Source: Nocardioides sp. J54
Lineage (GTDB): Bacteria; Actinomycetota; Actinomycetes; Propionibacteriales; Nocardioidaceae
Reading direction: 5' to 3'
DNA length: 64,000 bases
Assembly (NCBI RefSeq): GCF_000519005.1
Contig: NZ_JAER01000001.1
Span: 1-64,000, forward strand
Below, piece by piece: positions 28,295-37,382 of the stretch. Below the pieces are notes generated by a model. It saw only the letters and a list, made by a program, of their open reading frames with translations, ran no database searches and was not told the origin of the DNA. A program made the translations under genes and the position numbers. The stretch's first letter is position 1. The number at the start of each line of letters is the position of its first letter.

Positions 28295-28600
28295 CCGGGG
28301 GTTGACCCCGTGCGCCGGTGGTTGAGCTGCGAGGCGCCCGGGGGTCGACCCTGTCCGCCGGTGGTTGAGGTGCGAGGCGCCCCGGCGCCGAGCCTCGAAG
28401 CCCCCGGCTCCGGTGCACCGGGTTGTGCCGGGGATGGTCCGGCGTGGCGGGCCCGGTGGTTTCGAGGCTCGGCCGCGGGCGGCCTCGCACCTCAACCACC
28501 GGGAGGGGGCGCGCGTCGTACCTCAACCACCGGGAGGGGGTGCGCGTCGTACCTCAACCACGAGGAGGGGGTGCGCGTCGTACCTCAAGCACGGGGGGAG
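28295..28600. repeat. Second paired palindrome cluster with 31-bp reverse half-units
   Basis: A forward half-unit starts at 28315. Full elements are at 28358-28407 (forward) and 28453-28502 (reverse), 45 bp apart. Reverse half-units with ACCTCAACCAC start at about 28520, 28551 and 28582, an exact 31-bp period. The layout mirrors the first cluster, so the whole looks like a duplicated composite module. Confidence 0.9.
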
Positions 28601-28629
28601 TGCGCCGGGCTGGGGCCGGCCAGCACGGC

Positions 28630-28679
28630 CTGGTGGTTTCGAGGCTCGGCCGCGGGCGGCCTCGCACCTCGACCACCGG
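28630..28679 (-). repeat. 50-bp palindromic element, third reverse copy
   Basis: A full reverse element ends CACCTCGACCACCGG, with the GCCCGCGGCC-type centre. Its forward partner is missing. It is the last element before the first GH16 gene. Between 28680 and 28826 there is only a promoter-like TTTACCTTGG and a G-rich ribosome site. Confidence 0.85.
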
Positions 28680-28826
28680 GGGCCTCAGCCACGGGGGAGT
28701 CCCGGGACGGAGGTCCCGGTCGACTAGCCACCCCGGGCGTCGAGGACGGCCCGTTCGCGGGTACGGCCGACCCCTCGATCTCTTTACCTTGGACGGTGGG
28801 AGCAAGTCTGGGGGAGGGATTCTGCG

Positions 28827-29969
28827 ATGCGTGCACTCAGGTGCCTGCTCGCGCTGCTGGTGGCGGTCGGCCTGTGGGCCGGTGCACCGTCGGGCGCGGA
28901 GGCGAAGCGTGCCCCGGCGCCGGTGCTGGAGCGGCCAGCGACGTCGTCGAAGAACGTGGTCTTCAAGGGCCGGGCCAGGGCCCGCGCGGTCGTGAGGATC
29001 CAGGTCCGGACGACCCGCTGGGTCACCGTGCGCAAGGTCCGCGCCACCCGCGCCGGCCGCTACCGCGTCGTCGTGCCGCGCCCGGCCCGGACCCGCGCCT
29101 ACCGGGCCGTGTCCGGCAACCGCACGAGCGGCGTACGCCGGGTCGCGGCGCGCCCCGCGCCGAGGCCTGCCCCGAAGCCGACCCCGACGCCCGAGCCCGC
29201 GCCGGCGCCGACCGACGCGTGCGGCGAGCGCCCGGCCCGCCCCGGCGGCGGCCACTACGAGTGCTCCCTCGTCGAGGACTTCACCGGGACCGAGCTCGAC
29301 CCCACGCTGTGGCTGGGGCAGAACATGCTGGGCCAGGGCGACCGGTGCGTGGCCGCGAACCCGCAGACCGTGGCCGTCGCCGACGGCACCCTCCGGCTCA
29401 GCGTCGTCCCCGCGACCGAGGCGCACCCGTGCCCGCTGCGCGCTGACGGCACCCGCGGCACGTACGCCGCCGGGTGGATCTCCACGCACGGCCGGTGGAG
29501 CCAGCAGTACGGTCGGTTCGAGGCCCGGATGAAGGTGCAGGCCACCAGCCTGCCCGGCCTGCACGAGGCCTTCTGGCTCTGGCCCGACACCCGCTTCTCC
29601 TCCGACGCGGACTGGCCGCGCAGCGGCGAGATCGACATCGCCGAGACCTACTCGGTCTACCCGGACCTGGTCGTGCCCTTCCTCCACTACGAGGTCGGCG
29701 AGGTGCCGCAGCCCGGGGTCAACACCGCCTGGAACTGCAGCACCACTCGCGGCGAGTGGCACACCTACGCCCTCGAGTGGACGGCCGACCGGCTCGAGAT
29801 CCTGGTCGACGGCAAGACCTGCCTGGTCAACACGAGCGCCGCGGCGACCTTCCGCAAGCCCTTCATCATCAACCTCAGCCAGCTCCTCGGCGCCGGCGCC
29901 AACCTGCCCGACGGCCGGCTCGCGCTGCCCGCGACCATGGAGGTCGACTGGGTCAAGGTCTGGGCGTAG
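28827..29969 (+). CDS. Secreted GH16 family glycosyl hydrolase, with extra N-terminal domain
   Basis: The 380-residue precursor has a signal peptide (about 1-26) and a basic beta-rich region (about 40-105). A Pro/Ala linker (110-129) leads to a GH16 domain (about 132-380). The catalytic EIDIAE is intact (Glu268, Asp270, Glu273); GH16 enzymes cleave beta-1,3/1,4-glucans or galactans. Shared paralogue motifs are QQYGRFEARMKV, LHEAFWLWPDTRF and MEVDWVKVW. GGGGGAGGG lies before the ATG. It is the first of four tandem paralogues. The exact glycan is unknown. Confidence 0.9.
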   Translation: MRALRCLLALLVAVGLWAGAPSGAEAKRAPAPVLERPATSSKNVVFKGRARARAVVRIQVRTTRWVTVRKVRATRAGRYRVVVPRPARTRAYRAVSGNRTSGVRRVAARPAPRPAPKPTPTPEPAPAPTDACGERPARPGGGHYECSLVEDFTGTELDPTLWLGQNMLGQGDRCVAANPQTVAVADGTLRLSVVPATEAHPCPLRADGTRGTYAAGWISTHGRWSQQYGRFEARMKVQATSLPGLHEAFWLWPDTRFSSDADWPRSGEIDIAETYSVYPDLVVPFLHYEVGEVPQPGVNTAWNCSTTRGEWHTYALEWTADRLEILVDGKTCLVNTSAAATFRKPFIINLSQLLGAGANLPDGRLALPATMEVDWVKVWA

Positions 29970-30009
29970 CCGCCCGGTCCACAGCCGGCGGGCGCTAGCG
30001 TGACCCGCC

Positions 30010-30873
30010 GTGCGTCCCTCCCGCCCCGTGCTGCTGCTCCTCGTGGGGCTGGTGACGGTGCTCGCGGCCGCAGCGGCGTGGTGGGTCCAGCGCCCTGACG
30101 AGCCGCTGGGTCCCGACGGGCCGTGCGGTCCGCCGGTGCGCAAGGACGGCGGCGGGACCTGGGAGTGCACCTTCGCCGAGGACTTCGACGGCGACCGCCT
30201 CGACCCGGACACCTGGACGGCCACCCAGCTGGTCGGCTCCGACGACCTCTGCATGGTCGACCACCCGAGCACGGTCTCCGTCGCCGACGGCCGGCTCCGG
30301 CTCTCCGTCGTCGCGGCCGACGACACCACCCCCTGCCCGGTGCGCGCCGACGGCACCCGGGCGTCGTACGCCGGCGGCTGGGTCACGACGGACGGCCGGT
30401 GGAGCCAGCAGTACGGCCGCTTCGAGGCGCGGATCCGGGTGCAGGACGCCGACGGGCCGGGCCTGCACGAGGCGTTCTGGCTGTGGCCGGACACGCGCTA
30501 CGGCGCTGACCGGCCGTGGCCGCAGTCGGGCGAGATCGACGTCATGGAGACCTACTCGCACCGGCCCGACCTCGTCATCCCGTTCCTGCACTACGCGGCG
30601 GGCGAGAAGCCCGTCAACGGCGTGAACACGGCCTGGGACTGCCGGACCACCCGCGGCGAGTGGCACACCTACACCCTCGAGTGGACGGCCGACCGGCTGG
30701 AGGTCCTCGTCGACGGCGACAGCTGCCTGGTGAACACCGAGGGCGCGCCCGCGTTGCGCAAGCGGTTCATCATCGCCCTCACGCAGTCGATGGGGACCGG
30801 CGAGAACGCCTACGACGGCTCGGTGCCGCTGCCGGTGACCATGGAGGTCGACTGGGTCCGCGCCTGGCGCTGA
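30010..30873 (+). CDS. GH16 family glycosyl hydrolase, membrane-anchored or secreted
   Basis: This 287-residue paralogue has a hydrophobic N-terminus (about 6-26) without a clear cleavage site, followed directly by the GH16 domain. The catalytic EIDVME is intact (Glu175, Asp177, Glu180). It lacks the extra domain and linker of the gene before it. The GTG start lies 40 bp after that gene; TAGCGT ends eight bases before it, so it may also have its own promoter. Confidence 0.9.
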   Translation: MRPSRPVLLLLVGLVTVLAAAAAWWVQRPDEPLGPDGPCGPPVRKDGGGTWECTFAEDFDGDRLDPDTWTATQLVGSDDLCMVDHPSTVSVADGRLRLSVVAADDTTPCPVRADGTRASYAGGWVTTDGRWSQQYGRFEARIRVQDADGPGLHEAFWLWPDTRYGADRPWPQSGEIDVMETYSHRPDLVIPFLHYAAGEKPVNGVNTAWDCRTTRGEWHTYTLEWTADRLEVLVDGDSCLVNTEGAPALRKRFIIALTQSMGTGENAYDGSVPLPVTMEVDWVRAWR

Positions 30874-31048
30874 GCGCCGGACACCCGTCCAGCCGGTCGG
30901 CCCCGCGACCGTGGTCAGATCGGGCTACGCCGTTGACTCCCTTCCGACGGATCCGGTCCGGACCGCTGTCCCCGGACCGCCCGCCGGGGTTACCGTCACC
31001 CCAGGGAGCTCGTCTCGGGGTCTCAGCAACATCATGGGGGGATTTGTC

Positions 31049-31948
31049 ATGCGTTCGATCCGTCGCGCCACCACGCTCGCGGCCGGCCTGCTCGCCGCCG
31101 CACTCGCCGTGCCGCTCGCACCACCATCGGTCGCGCCGGCGGTGTCCGCGCCGCCGTCGCAGCCGGGCGGCCCGGCCAAGCCGGCCAAGCCCGACTGCGG
31201 TGCCCGCGTCGCCAAGCCGGGCGGCGGCAACTGGACCTGCACGCTCGCCGAGGAGTTCGCCGGCTCGGCCCTGGACGACGCCGTCTGGGCCGGGCACAAC
31301 CTGCTCGGCTCCGGCGACATGTGCGTGCTGAGCACGCCCCGCACCGTGTCGGTGTCGGGCGGCGCGCTGCACCTGTCCGTCGTACCGGCCGACGCCACGA
31401 CCCAGTGCCCGCGGCGCGCCGACGGTACGCGCGGCTCCTACGTGGCCGGCTGGGCGACGACCTACCACCGCTTCAGCCAGCAGTACGGCCGGTTCGAGGC
31501 CCGGATGCGGGTCCAGGCGGCGTCGGCGCCCGGCCTGCACGAGGCGTTCTGGCTGTGGCCCGACACCCGCTACGCCGCGGACTCGCCGTGGCCGGAGACG
31601 GGCGAGATCGACATCGTCGAGCTGCACTCCTCGCACCCGGACATGGCGGTGCCGTTCCTGCACTACAGCGACGACCGGCTCGGCCCGGTGCACGGGCTCA
31701 ACACGTCGTGGACCTGTGCCACCACCCGCGGCGCGTGGCACACCTACACCCTCGAGTGGTTCGCCGACCGGGTGACGATCCTCGTCGACGGCAAGACCTG
31801 CCTGACCAACACTGCCGGCGCCAGCAGCTTCCAGAAGCCGTTCATCATCAACCTCACCCAGCTCCTGGGCAGCGGCACCAACGCCTACGACGGGCGGGTC
31901 CCGCTGCCGGCCACCATGGACGTCGACTACGTGAAGGTCTGGCGCTGA
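31049..31948 (+). CDS. Secreted GH16 family glycosyl hydrolase
   Basis: The 299-residue precursor has a signal peptide (about 1-33), a short Pro/Lys linker and a GH16 domain. The catalytic EIDIVE is present (Glu186, Asp188, Glu191), followed by LHSSHPD where the others have TYS. The ATG at 31049 is chosen because GGGGGGA lies six bases upstream; an in-frame ATG at 31034 is inside that purine run. It lies 175 bp after the second copy and has GGTTACCGTC upstream, so separate transcription is possible. Confidence 0.9.
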   Translation: MRSIRRATTLAAGLLAAALAVPLAPPSVAPAVSAPPSQPGGPAKPAKPDCGARVAKPGGGNWTCTLAEEFAGSALDDAVWAGHNLLGSGDMCVLSTPRTVSVSGGALHLSVVPADATTQCPRRADGTRGSYVAGWATTYHRFSQQYGRFEARMRVQAASAPGLHEAFWLWPDTRYAADSPWPETGEIDIVELHSSHPDMAVPFLHYSDDRLGPVHGLNTSWTCATTRGAWHTYTLEWFADRVTILVDGKTCLTNTAGASSFQKPFIINLTQLLGSGTNAYDGRVPLPATMDVDYVKVWR

Positions 31949-32096
31949 CCGGCTGGGGCGGTACCGGAACCGGTGTCCGGGGCTGAGACGCAGAACTGGT
32001 ACCTGTTCCACTTCCGCCCGGCGGCGGCTATCTTGACGGGCACCGGGGGAGCTCCACCCCCGCCTGCACCGAGCCGCCGAGGGACATGGGGATCCG

Positions 32097-32960
32097 ATGC
32101 GCGCGTTGAAGTCCGCCCTGGCGGCCGTCTGCCTGCTGGCGACGGCGCTCGCCGTACCCCTCGCGCCGACGGCCCCGGCCCCCAGCGCTGGGGCCGCGGC
32201 CGACCCCTGCGGGGCACCGGTCTACCGGGCCACCGGCGGCCGGTGGACCTGCACGCTCGCCGAGCACTTCAACGGCTCCCGCCTTGACCCGAACCGCTGG
32301 GTCGCGCTCAACCAGGCCGGGAGCGGTGACCTGTGCGTGCTCAACAGCCCGCGGACCGTGGCGGTCAGCATGGGCAAGCTGCGGCTCAGCGCGGTGCGGA
32401 CCGGACTGGCGTTGCGCTGCCCGCTGCGCGCGAACGGGACCCGGGCCACCTTCGCCGGCGCCACGGTGAGCAGCCACTACCGGTTCAGCCAGCAGTACGG
32501 CCGCTTCGAGGCCCGGATCAAGGTGCGCGGCGCGAGCCAGCCGGGCCTGCACGAGGCGTTCTGGCTGTGGCCGGACGCGCGCTACTCCTCGGACAAGAAC
32601 TGGCCGACCAGCGGCGAGATCGACGTCATGGAGACCTACTCGTCCCAGCCGCAGCTCAACGTGCCCTTCCTGCACTACTGGGCCGACGCCTACGGCCCGA
32701 TCGACGGCTTCAACACGTCGTGGAGCTGCAAGGCGCCCCGCGGGCTGTGGCACACCTACGTGCTGGAGTGGACGGCCAGCCAGCTGAGCATCAGCGTCGA
32801 CGGCCGCACCTGCCTGACCAGCGTCCACGCGGCGCCGAGCTTCCGCAAGCGGATGATCCTCAACTTCAGCCAGTTCCTCGGCGGCGGCAACAACCTCTAC
32901 ACCGGCCGGGTGTCGCTCCCCGCGACCATGGAGGTCGACTGGGTGAAGGTCTGGCGCTGA
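32097..32960 (+). CDS. Secreted GH16 family glycosyl hydrolase
   Basis: The 287-residue precursor has a signal peptide (about 1-35) and a GH16 domain with the catalytic EIDVME (Glu174, Asp176, Glu179). Four cysteines near the same positions as in the paralogues (CGAPV, WTCTL, LCVLN, RCPLR) suggest shared disulfides. It is the last of the four and ends 23 bp before tsaB. TATCTT at 32029-32034 with a GGGGATC sequence before the ATG suggests its own promoter. Confidence 0.9.
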   Translation: MRALKSALAAVCLLATALAVPLAPTAPAPSAGAAADPCGAPVYRATGGRWTCTLAEHFNGSRLDPNRWVALNQAGSGDLCVLNSPRTVAVSMGKLRLSAVRTGLALRCPLRANGTRATFAGATVSSHYRFSQQYGRFEARIKVRGASQPGLHEAFWLWPDARYSSDKNWPTSGEIDVMETYSSQPQLNVPFLHYWADAYGPIDGFNTSWSCKAPRGLWHTYVLEWTASQLSISVDGRTCLTSVHAAPSFRKRMILNFSQFLGGGNNLYTGRVSLPATMEVDWVKVWR

Positions 32961-32983
32961 TCGCCAGCGGGTAGCCTCGATCC

Positions 32984-33643
32984 GTGCTGCTGGCCTTCGA
33001 CACCGCGTCGCCGACGGTGACCGTCGCCCTCCACGACGGCTCGGACGTCGTCGCCTCGGCGACCGCGACGAGCGCGATGCGCCACGGCGAGCAGCTCGCG
33101 CCGCTGGTCGCGCAGGTGCTCGAGCAGGCCGGCGCGAAGCCCGCCGACCTCACCGCGATCGCCGTCGGTGTCGGTCCGGGCCCGTTCACCGGTCTGCGGG
33201 TCGGGCTGGTCACCGCCCGCACGATGGGCCACGTCCTCCAGGTCCCCGTGCACGGCGTCTGCTCGCTCGACGCCCTCGCGGTCGAGGCCGTCGAGACCGG
33301 GACCGTGGACGGGGACTTCGTGGTCGCGACCGACGCGCGGCGCAAGGAGGTCTACCTGGCGTCGTACGACCGCGAGGGGCGCAGGCACCACGACCCCGTC
33401 GTCGACCGCCCGGCCGTGCTCGCCACCGACCGACCGGTCGTGGGGGAGGGCGCCGCGCTCTACCCCGACGCGTTCCCCGCCGGCCGCGCGCCGCTGCGGC
33501 CCGACGCCGTGTGGCTGGCACGTGCCGTGGCGAGCCGCCGCGTCGACGTGCTCGAGCCCGAGCCGATGTACCTGCGCCGACCCGACGCGGAGGTCCCGCG
33601 CTCGCCCAAGGCCGTCCTCCCCGACGCCGTCCCGGGCCCGTGA
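32984..33643 (+). CDS. tsaB: tRNA threonylcarbamoyladenosine biosynthesis protein TsaB
   Basis: The 219-residue protein is the TsaD partner in t6A37 synthesis. It starts [16 protein letters not shown], followed by [10 protein letters not shown] and [15 protein letters not shown], which are family hallmarks. The GTG start lies six bases after TAGCCT (32972-32977), so it can begin a leaderless transcript, as needed now that it is separated from tsaE. Its stop overlaps rimI (GTGA). Confidence 0.94.
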   Translation: MLLAFDTASPTVTVALHDGSDVVASATATSAMRHGEQLAPLVAQVLEQAGAKPADLTAIAVGVGPGPFTGLRVGLVTARTMGHVLQVPVHGVCSLDALAVEAVETGTVDGDFVVATDARRKEVYLASYDREGRRHHDPVVDRPAVLATDRPVVGEGAALYPDAFPAGRAPLRPDAVWLARAVASRRVDVLEPEPMYLRRPDAEVPRSPKAVLPDAVPGP

Positions 33644-34098
33644 GCGTCGTCGTCCGCGCCGCCGGCCGCAACGACGTCGCCGACATCGCCGCCCTGGAGG
33701 TGGAGGCGTTCCCCCTCGACCCGTGGTCGCCGGTCCTGCTCGAGCAGGCCGTCGACGGGACCGTCCCGACCGTCGGCATCCTCGTCGCGGAGCAGGACGG
33801 CGGGTTCGCCGGCTACGCCGTGGTCAGCGTCGTCGACGTCGACGCCGAGCTGCAGCGGATCGCCGTGCCCGAGGACCTGCGTCGCTCCGGCATCGCCCGC
33901 ACCCTGCTCGTGGCCGTGCACCAGCACGCCGGGGAGCGCGGCGCGGAGCGGCTGCTGCTGGAGGTCCGCGAGGACAACATCGCTGCCCGGCTCTTCTACG
34001 AGCACCACGACTTCACCGAGCTCGGCCGCCGGCCGCGCTACTACCGCGACGGTGCCACGGCGCTCGTCCTCAGTGCATCAGTGAGAATGGCCCTGTGA
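33640..34098 (+). CDS. rimI: Ribosomal protein S18-alanine N-acetyltransferase-like
   Basis: The 152-residue GNAT protein has the RimI landmarks [31 protein letters not shown] and [21 protein letters not shown]. In other bacteria RimI acetylates S18; in Actinobacteria it is routinely embedded between tsaB and tsaD. Both ends overlap neighbours by GTGA. Confidence 0.9.
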   Translation: MSVVVRAAGRNDVADIAALEVEAFPLDPWSPVLLEQAVDGTVPTVGILVAEQDGGFAGYAVVSVVDVDAELQRIAVPEDLRRSGIARTLLVAVHQHAGERGAERLLLEVREDNIAARLFYEHHDFTELGRRPRYYRDGATALVLSASVRMAL

Positions 34099-35153
34099 AG
34101 AGCGAACCGCTGGTCCTCGGCATCGAGACGTCCTGCGACGAGACGGGGGTCGGCATCGTCCGCGGCCACACCCTGCTCGCCGACGCCGTCGCCAGCAGCG
34201 TCGACCAGCACGCCCGCTTCGGCGGCGTCGTGCCGGAGGTCGCCAGTCGTGCCCACCTCGAGGCGATGGTGCCGACGATCCAGCGCGCGTGCGAGACCGC
34301 CGGCGTGCAGCTGTCCGACGTCGACGCGATCGCGGTCACCCACGGCCCCGGCCTCGCCGGCGCGCTGCTCGTCGGTGTCGCCTCGGCGAAGGCGCTCGCG
34401 CTGTCCCTCGGCAAGCCGCTGTACGGCGTCAACCACCTCGCCGCCCACGTCGCCGTCGACCAGCTCGAGCACGGGCCGCTGCCCGAGCCCTGCCTGGCGC
34501 TGCTCGTGTCCGGCGGCCACTCCAGCCTCCTGCGGGTCACCGACGTGACCGGCCACGAGGGCGGCGTCGACCCGCTCGGCGCCACCATCGATGACGCGGC
34601 CGGCGAAGCCTTCGACAAGGTCGCCCGGCTGCTCGGCCTGCCCTTCCCCGGCGGGCCGCACATCGACCGTGCCGCCCGCGAGGGCAACCAGGTCGCGATC
34701 GACTTCCCGCGCGGCCTCACCAGCCGCCGCGACCTGGAGCGGCACCGCTTCGACTTCTCCTTTTCCGGCCTCAAGACCGCCGTCGCGCGCTGGGTCGAGG
34801 CGCGCCAGCGCTCCGGGGAGCCCGTGCCCGTCGCCGACGTCGCCGCGTCCTTCCAGGAGGCCGTGTGCGACGTGCTCGTGCGCAAGGCCCTCGACGCCGC
34901 CGCGGCCGAGGGCATCGAGGACCTCATGATCGGCGGCGGCGTCGCCGCGAACTCCCGGCTGCGCGCGCTGGCCGAGGAGCGCGCCGGCAAGCTCGGCATC
35001 CGGGTGCGGGTGCCGCGCCCGGGCCTGTGCACCGACAACGGTGCGATGGTCGCTGCGCTGGGCTCGACCATGGTCGCCCGCGGCCGCACCCCCTCGCCGC
35101 TGGACCTCCCCGCGGACTCCAGCCTGCCGGTCACCGACGTCCTCGCCGGTTGA
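34095..35153 (+). CDS. tsaD: tRNA N6-adenosine threonylcarbamoyltransferase
   Basis: The 352-residue enzyme transfers the threonylcarbamoyl group to A37 of ANN-decoding tRNAs. It starts [17 protein letters not shown] and has [12 protein letters not shown], the metal-binding HLAAH motif and [11 protein letters not shown]. All are typical and the length is normal. The GTG overlaps the rimI stop. It closes the tsaB-rimI-tsaD unit, and an inverted repeat array follows. Confidence 0.96.
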   Translation: MKSEPLVLGIETSCDETGVGIVRGHTLLADAVASSVDQHARFGGVVPEVASRAHLEAMVPTIQRACETAGVQLSDVDAIAVTHGPGLAGALLVGVASAKALALSLGKPLYGVNHLAAHVAVDQLEHGPLPEPCLALLVSGGHSSLLRVTDVTGHEGGVDPLGATIDDAAGEAFDKVARLLGLPFPGGPHIDRAAREGNQVAIDFPRGLTSRRDLERHRFDFSFSGLKTAVARWVEARQRSGEPVPVADVAASFQEAVCDVLVRKALDAAAAEGIEDLMIGGGVAANSRLRALAEERAGKLGIRVRVPRPGLCTDNGAMVAALGSTMVARGRTPSPLDLPADSSLPVTDVLAG

Positions 35154-35225
35154 CCCGCCGCTCCGTCGTACCTCCCGACGGGGTGGCGGCTCGTGGCGGC
35201 TCGTGGCGGTTCTGGCTGGTCCTGC

Positions 35226-35395
35226 CGCTGTAACACGCTGATCGCGGATGCTGTCGCCGCTCGGGCGCTGTAACACGTCGTTCGCGGGTGTTGCCGCCTT
35301 CCGGGCGCTGTCACACGCTGATCGCGGATGTGGCCGCCGCGCGAGCGCTGTCACACGCTGATCGCGGGTCTTCCCGCCTGTCGGCGTCTGTTCCA
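35226..35395 (+). repeat. 40-bp-period direct repeat array, forward part
   Basis: CGCTGTNACACG occurs at 35226, 35266, 35306 and 35346, an exact 40-bp period, with a decayed fifth copy (CGTCTGTTCC) at 35386. The first half of each unit (to about GATCGCGG) is conserved and the second half varies. No open frame is maintained, since 40 is not a multiple of three. The rest of the 478-bp gap holds the inverse array and about 90 bp before fadH. Confidence 0.92.
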
Positions 35396-35450
35396 GCCCC
35401 ACCCAGCGGGGGATCTCCGCGGTCACGGGGCGCCTGGGTCGGCGATCGAC

Positions 35451-35545
35451 GTGTGACAGCGGCCGGTCGGCTGCCAGGGCCGCGAACCACGTGTTACAGC
35501 GGCCGGTCGGCTGCCAGAGCGGCGAACCACGTGTGACAGCGGCCA
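35451..35545 (-). repeat. 40-bp-period array, inverted part
   Basis: GTGTNACAGCGGCC occurs at 35451, 35491 and 35531, again exactly 40 bp apart. Its reverse complement matches the forward unit (CGCTGTNACACG plus TTCGCGG), so the two arrays face each other across about 55 bp and could form a large stem. The fadH start follows at 35632. Confidence 0.9.
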
Positions 35546-35631
35546 GCGACGCGCGGAACTGACCCGCGACCAACCTGTGGCTCGCTAGGTTCGGGGCACA
35601 CGTCCCGTCGTCGTCCAGCAAGGAGCCTCCG

Positions 35632-36744
35632 ATGCAGCAGGTCCGCGCCGTCGTGGCCCGCACCAAGGGTGCGCCCGTCGAGATCGCCACCATCAACGTC
35701 CCCGACCCCGGGCCGGGGGAGGCGGTGGTCAAGGTGCTGACCTGCGGGGTGTGCCACACCGACCTGCACTACCGCGAGGGCGGCATCAACGACGACTTCC
35801 CGTTCCTGCTGGGCCACGAGGCGTCCGGCATCGTCGAGGCGGTCGGTCCTGACGTCACCGGCGTCGCGCCGGGTGACTTCGTGGTGCTGAACTGGCGCGC
35901 GGTGTGCGGGGAGTGCCGGGCGTGCAAGCGCGGCGACCTGCACTACTGCTTCAACACCCACAACGCCACGCAGAAGATGACCCTCGCCGACGGCCCGGAT
36001 GCCGGCACCGAGCTCTCGCCCGCGCTGGGCATCGGCGCGTTCGCCGAGAAGACCCTGGTCGCCGCCGGGCAGTGCACGAAGGTCGACCCCGAGGCCCGCC
36101 CGGCCGCCGTCGGCCTGCTCGGCTGCGGGGTGATGGCCGGCATCGGTGCGGCGATCAACACCGGCGCGATCACCCGCGGCAAGTCCATCGCCGTCATCGG
36201 CTGCGGCGGCGTCGGGGTCGCCGCGATCGCCGGTGCCGCGCTGGCCGGTGCGTCGCCGATCATCGCCGTCGACATCGATGCGCGGAAGCTGGAGAAGGCG
36301 AAGGAGCTGGGCGCCACCCACACCGTCGACTCATCGAAGGTCGACCCGGTGGAGGAGGTCAAGCGGATCTGCGCGGAGACCTACGAGGGCGCCGACGGCG
36401 CCGACGTCGTCGTGGAGGCCGTCGGGCGCCCCGAGACGTGGAAGCAGGCGTTCTACGCACGCGACCTGGCCGGGACCGTCGTCCTGGTGGGCGTGCCCAC
36501 CCCCGACATGAAGGTCCCCGACATTCCGCTCATCGACGTCTTCGGTCGCGGCGGGGCGCTGAAGTCGAGCTGGTACGGCGACTGCCTGCCCAGCCGCGAC
36601 TTCCCGATGCTCGTCGACCTCTACCGCCAGGGTCGCCTCGACCTCGACGCCTTCGTCACCGAGGAGGTCGGTCTGGGCGACGTGGAGGCCGCCTTCGCCC
36701 GGATGCACGACGGCGACGTGCTGCGCTCGGTGGTGGTCCTGTGA
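35632..36744 (+). CDS. S-(hydroxymethyl)mycothiol dehydrogenase
   Basis: The 370-residue zinc alcohol dehydrogenase oxidises the mycothiol-formaldehyde adduct with NAD+. The N-terminus [16 protein letters not shown], catalytic zinc motif [14 protein letters not shown] with GHEASG, structural zinc motif [15 protein letters not shown] and cofactor loop GCGGVGVAA are present. The [21 protein letters not shown] stretch is typical of the mycothiol-dependent type. It is coupled to a metallo-beta-lactamase-fold gene (GTGA overlap), the usual actinobacterial pair. It starts with AAGGAG upstream of the ATG. Confidence 0.93.
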   Translation: MQQVRAVVARTKGAPVEIATINVPDPGPGEAVVKVLTCGVCHTDLHYREGGINDDFPFLLGHEASGIVEAVGPDVTGVAPGDFVVLNWRAVCGECRACKRGDLHYCFNTHNATQKMTLADGPDAGTELSPALGIGAFAEKTLVAAGQCTKVDPEARPAAVGLLGCGVMAGIGAAINTGAITRGKSIAVIGCGGVGVAAIAGAALAGASPIIAVDIDARKLEKAKELGATHTVDSSKVDPVEEVKRICAETYEGADGADVVVEAVGRPETWKQAFYARDLAGTVVLVGVPTPDMKVPDIPLIDVFGRGGALKSSWYGDCLPSRDFPMLVDLYRQGRLDLDAFVTEEVGLGDVEAAFARMHDGDVLRSVVVL

Positions 36745-37370
36745 CCGGCCGGGCACGCGTCGACCACGCCGTCTCGTCGGGGACGTTCTCCCTCGACGGC
36801 GAGACCTTCGAGGTCGACAACAACATCTGGGTCGTCGGCGACGACGAGGAGTGCATCGTCATCGACGCCCCGCACTCCGTCGACGACATCCTCGCCGTGG
36901 TCGGCCAGCGTCGGGTCAACGCGATCGTGTGCACCCACGCCCACGACGACCACGTCCGCGTCGCGCCCGCCCTGCGCGAGGCGGTCAACGGCGGCGCCGG
37001 CGCACCGATCCTGCTCCACCCCGACGACCGGCCGCTGTGGGAGCTGACCCACACCGACCACCTCTGGGACGTCGACCTGTCCGACGGGCAGGAGATCACC
37101 GTCGCCGGTACGACGCTGCGGGTGCTGCACACGCCGGGGCACGCTCCCGGCGCCGTGTGCCTCCACGCGCCCGACCTGGACTGCGTGTTCACCGGCGACA
37201 CCCTGTTCAACGGCGGCCCCGGCGCCACCGGTCGCTCGTTCAGCGACCGGCCGACCCTGGAGGACTCCATCCGGGCGAAGCTGTTCGACCTGCCCGACGA
37301 CACGGTCGTGCACACCGGGCACGGCGACGACACCACCATCGGCGCGGAGGCCGCGGCGCTCGGCCGGTGA
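36741..37370 (+). CDS. Metallo-beta-lactamase-fold hydrolase
   Basis: The 209-residue protein has the metal motif THAHDDH, a further histidine in [13 protein letters not shown], Asp in [12 protein letters not shown] and His in HTGHGDDTT, the full set for a binuclear site. Linked to mycothiol-dependent formaldehyde dehydrogenase, it probably hydrolyses the S-formylmycothiol product or a related thioester; this is inferred from context. It overlaps the dehydrogenase stop and converges on the methyltransferase gene. Confidence 0.9.
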   Translation: MTGRARVDHAVSSGTFSLDGETFEVDNNIWVVGDDEECIVIDAPHSVDDILAVVGQRRVNAIVCTHAHDDHVRVAPALREAVNGGAGAPILLHPDDRPLWELTHTDHLWDVDLSDGQEITVAGTTLRVLHTPGHAPGAVCLHAPDLDCVFTGDTLFNGGPGATGRSFSDRPTLEDSIRAKLFDLPDDTVVHTGHGDDTTIGAEAAALGR

Positions 37371-37382
37371 GCGTGCTGCGCC

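Noticed and set aside
28001..28600. CRISPR array
   Set aside because: Units are internally palindromic half-elements in both orientations with repeated, not unique, intervals, and no cas genes are present.
27990..28725. Several short open frames across the palindromic repeats
   Set aside because: They follow the repeats in all frames, have no conserved protein features and no ribosome sites.
28827..32960. GH16 genes as a prophage or transposon cargo
   Set aside because: No integrase, transposase, terminal duplications or tRNA target site were seen; only the palindromic repeats border one side.
35226..35545. CRISPR array
   Set aside because: Although the period is constant (40 bp), the variable halves are related to each other and the array inverts in the middle.
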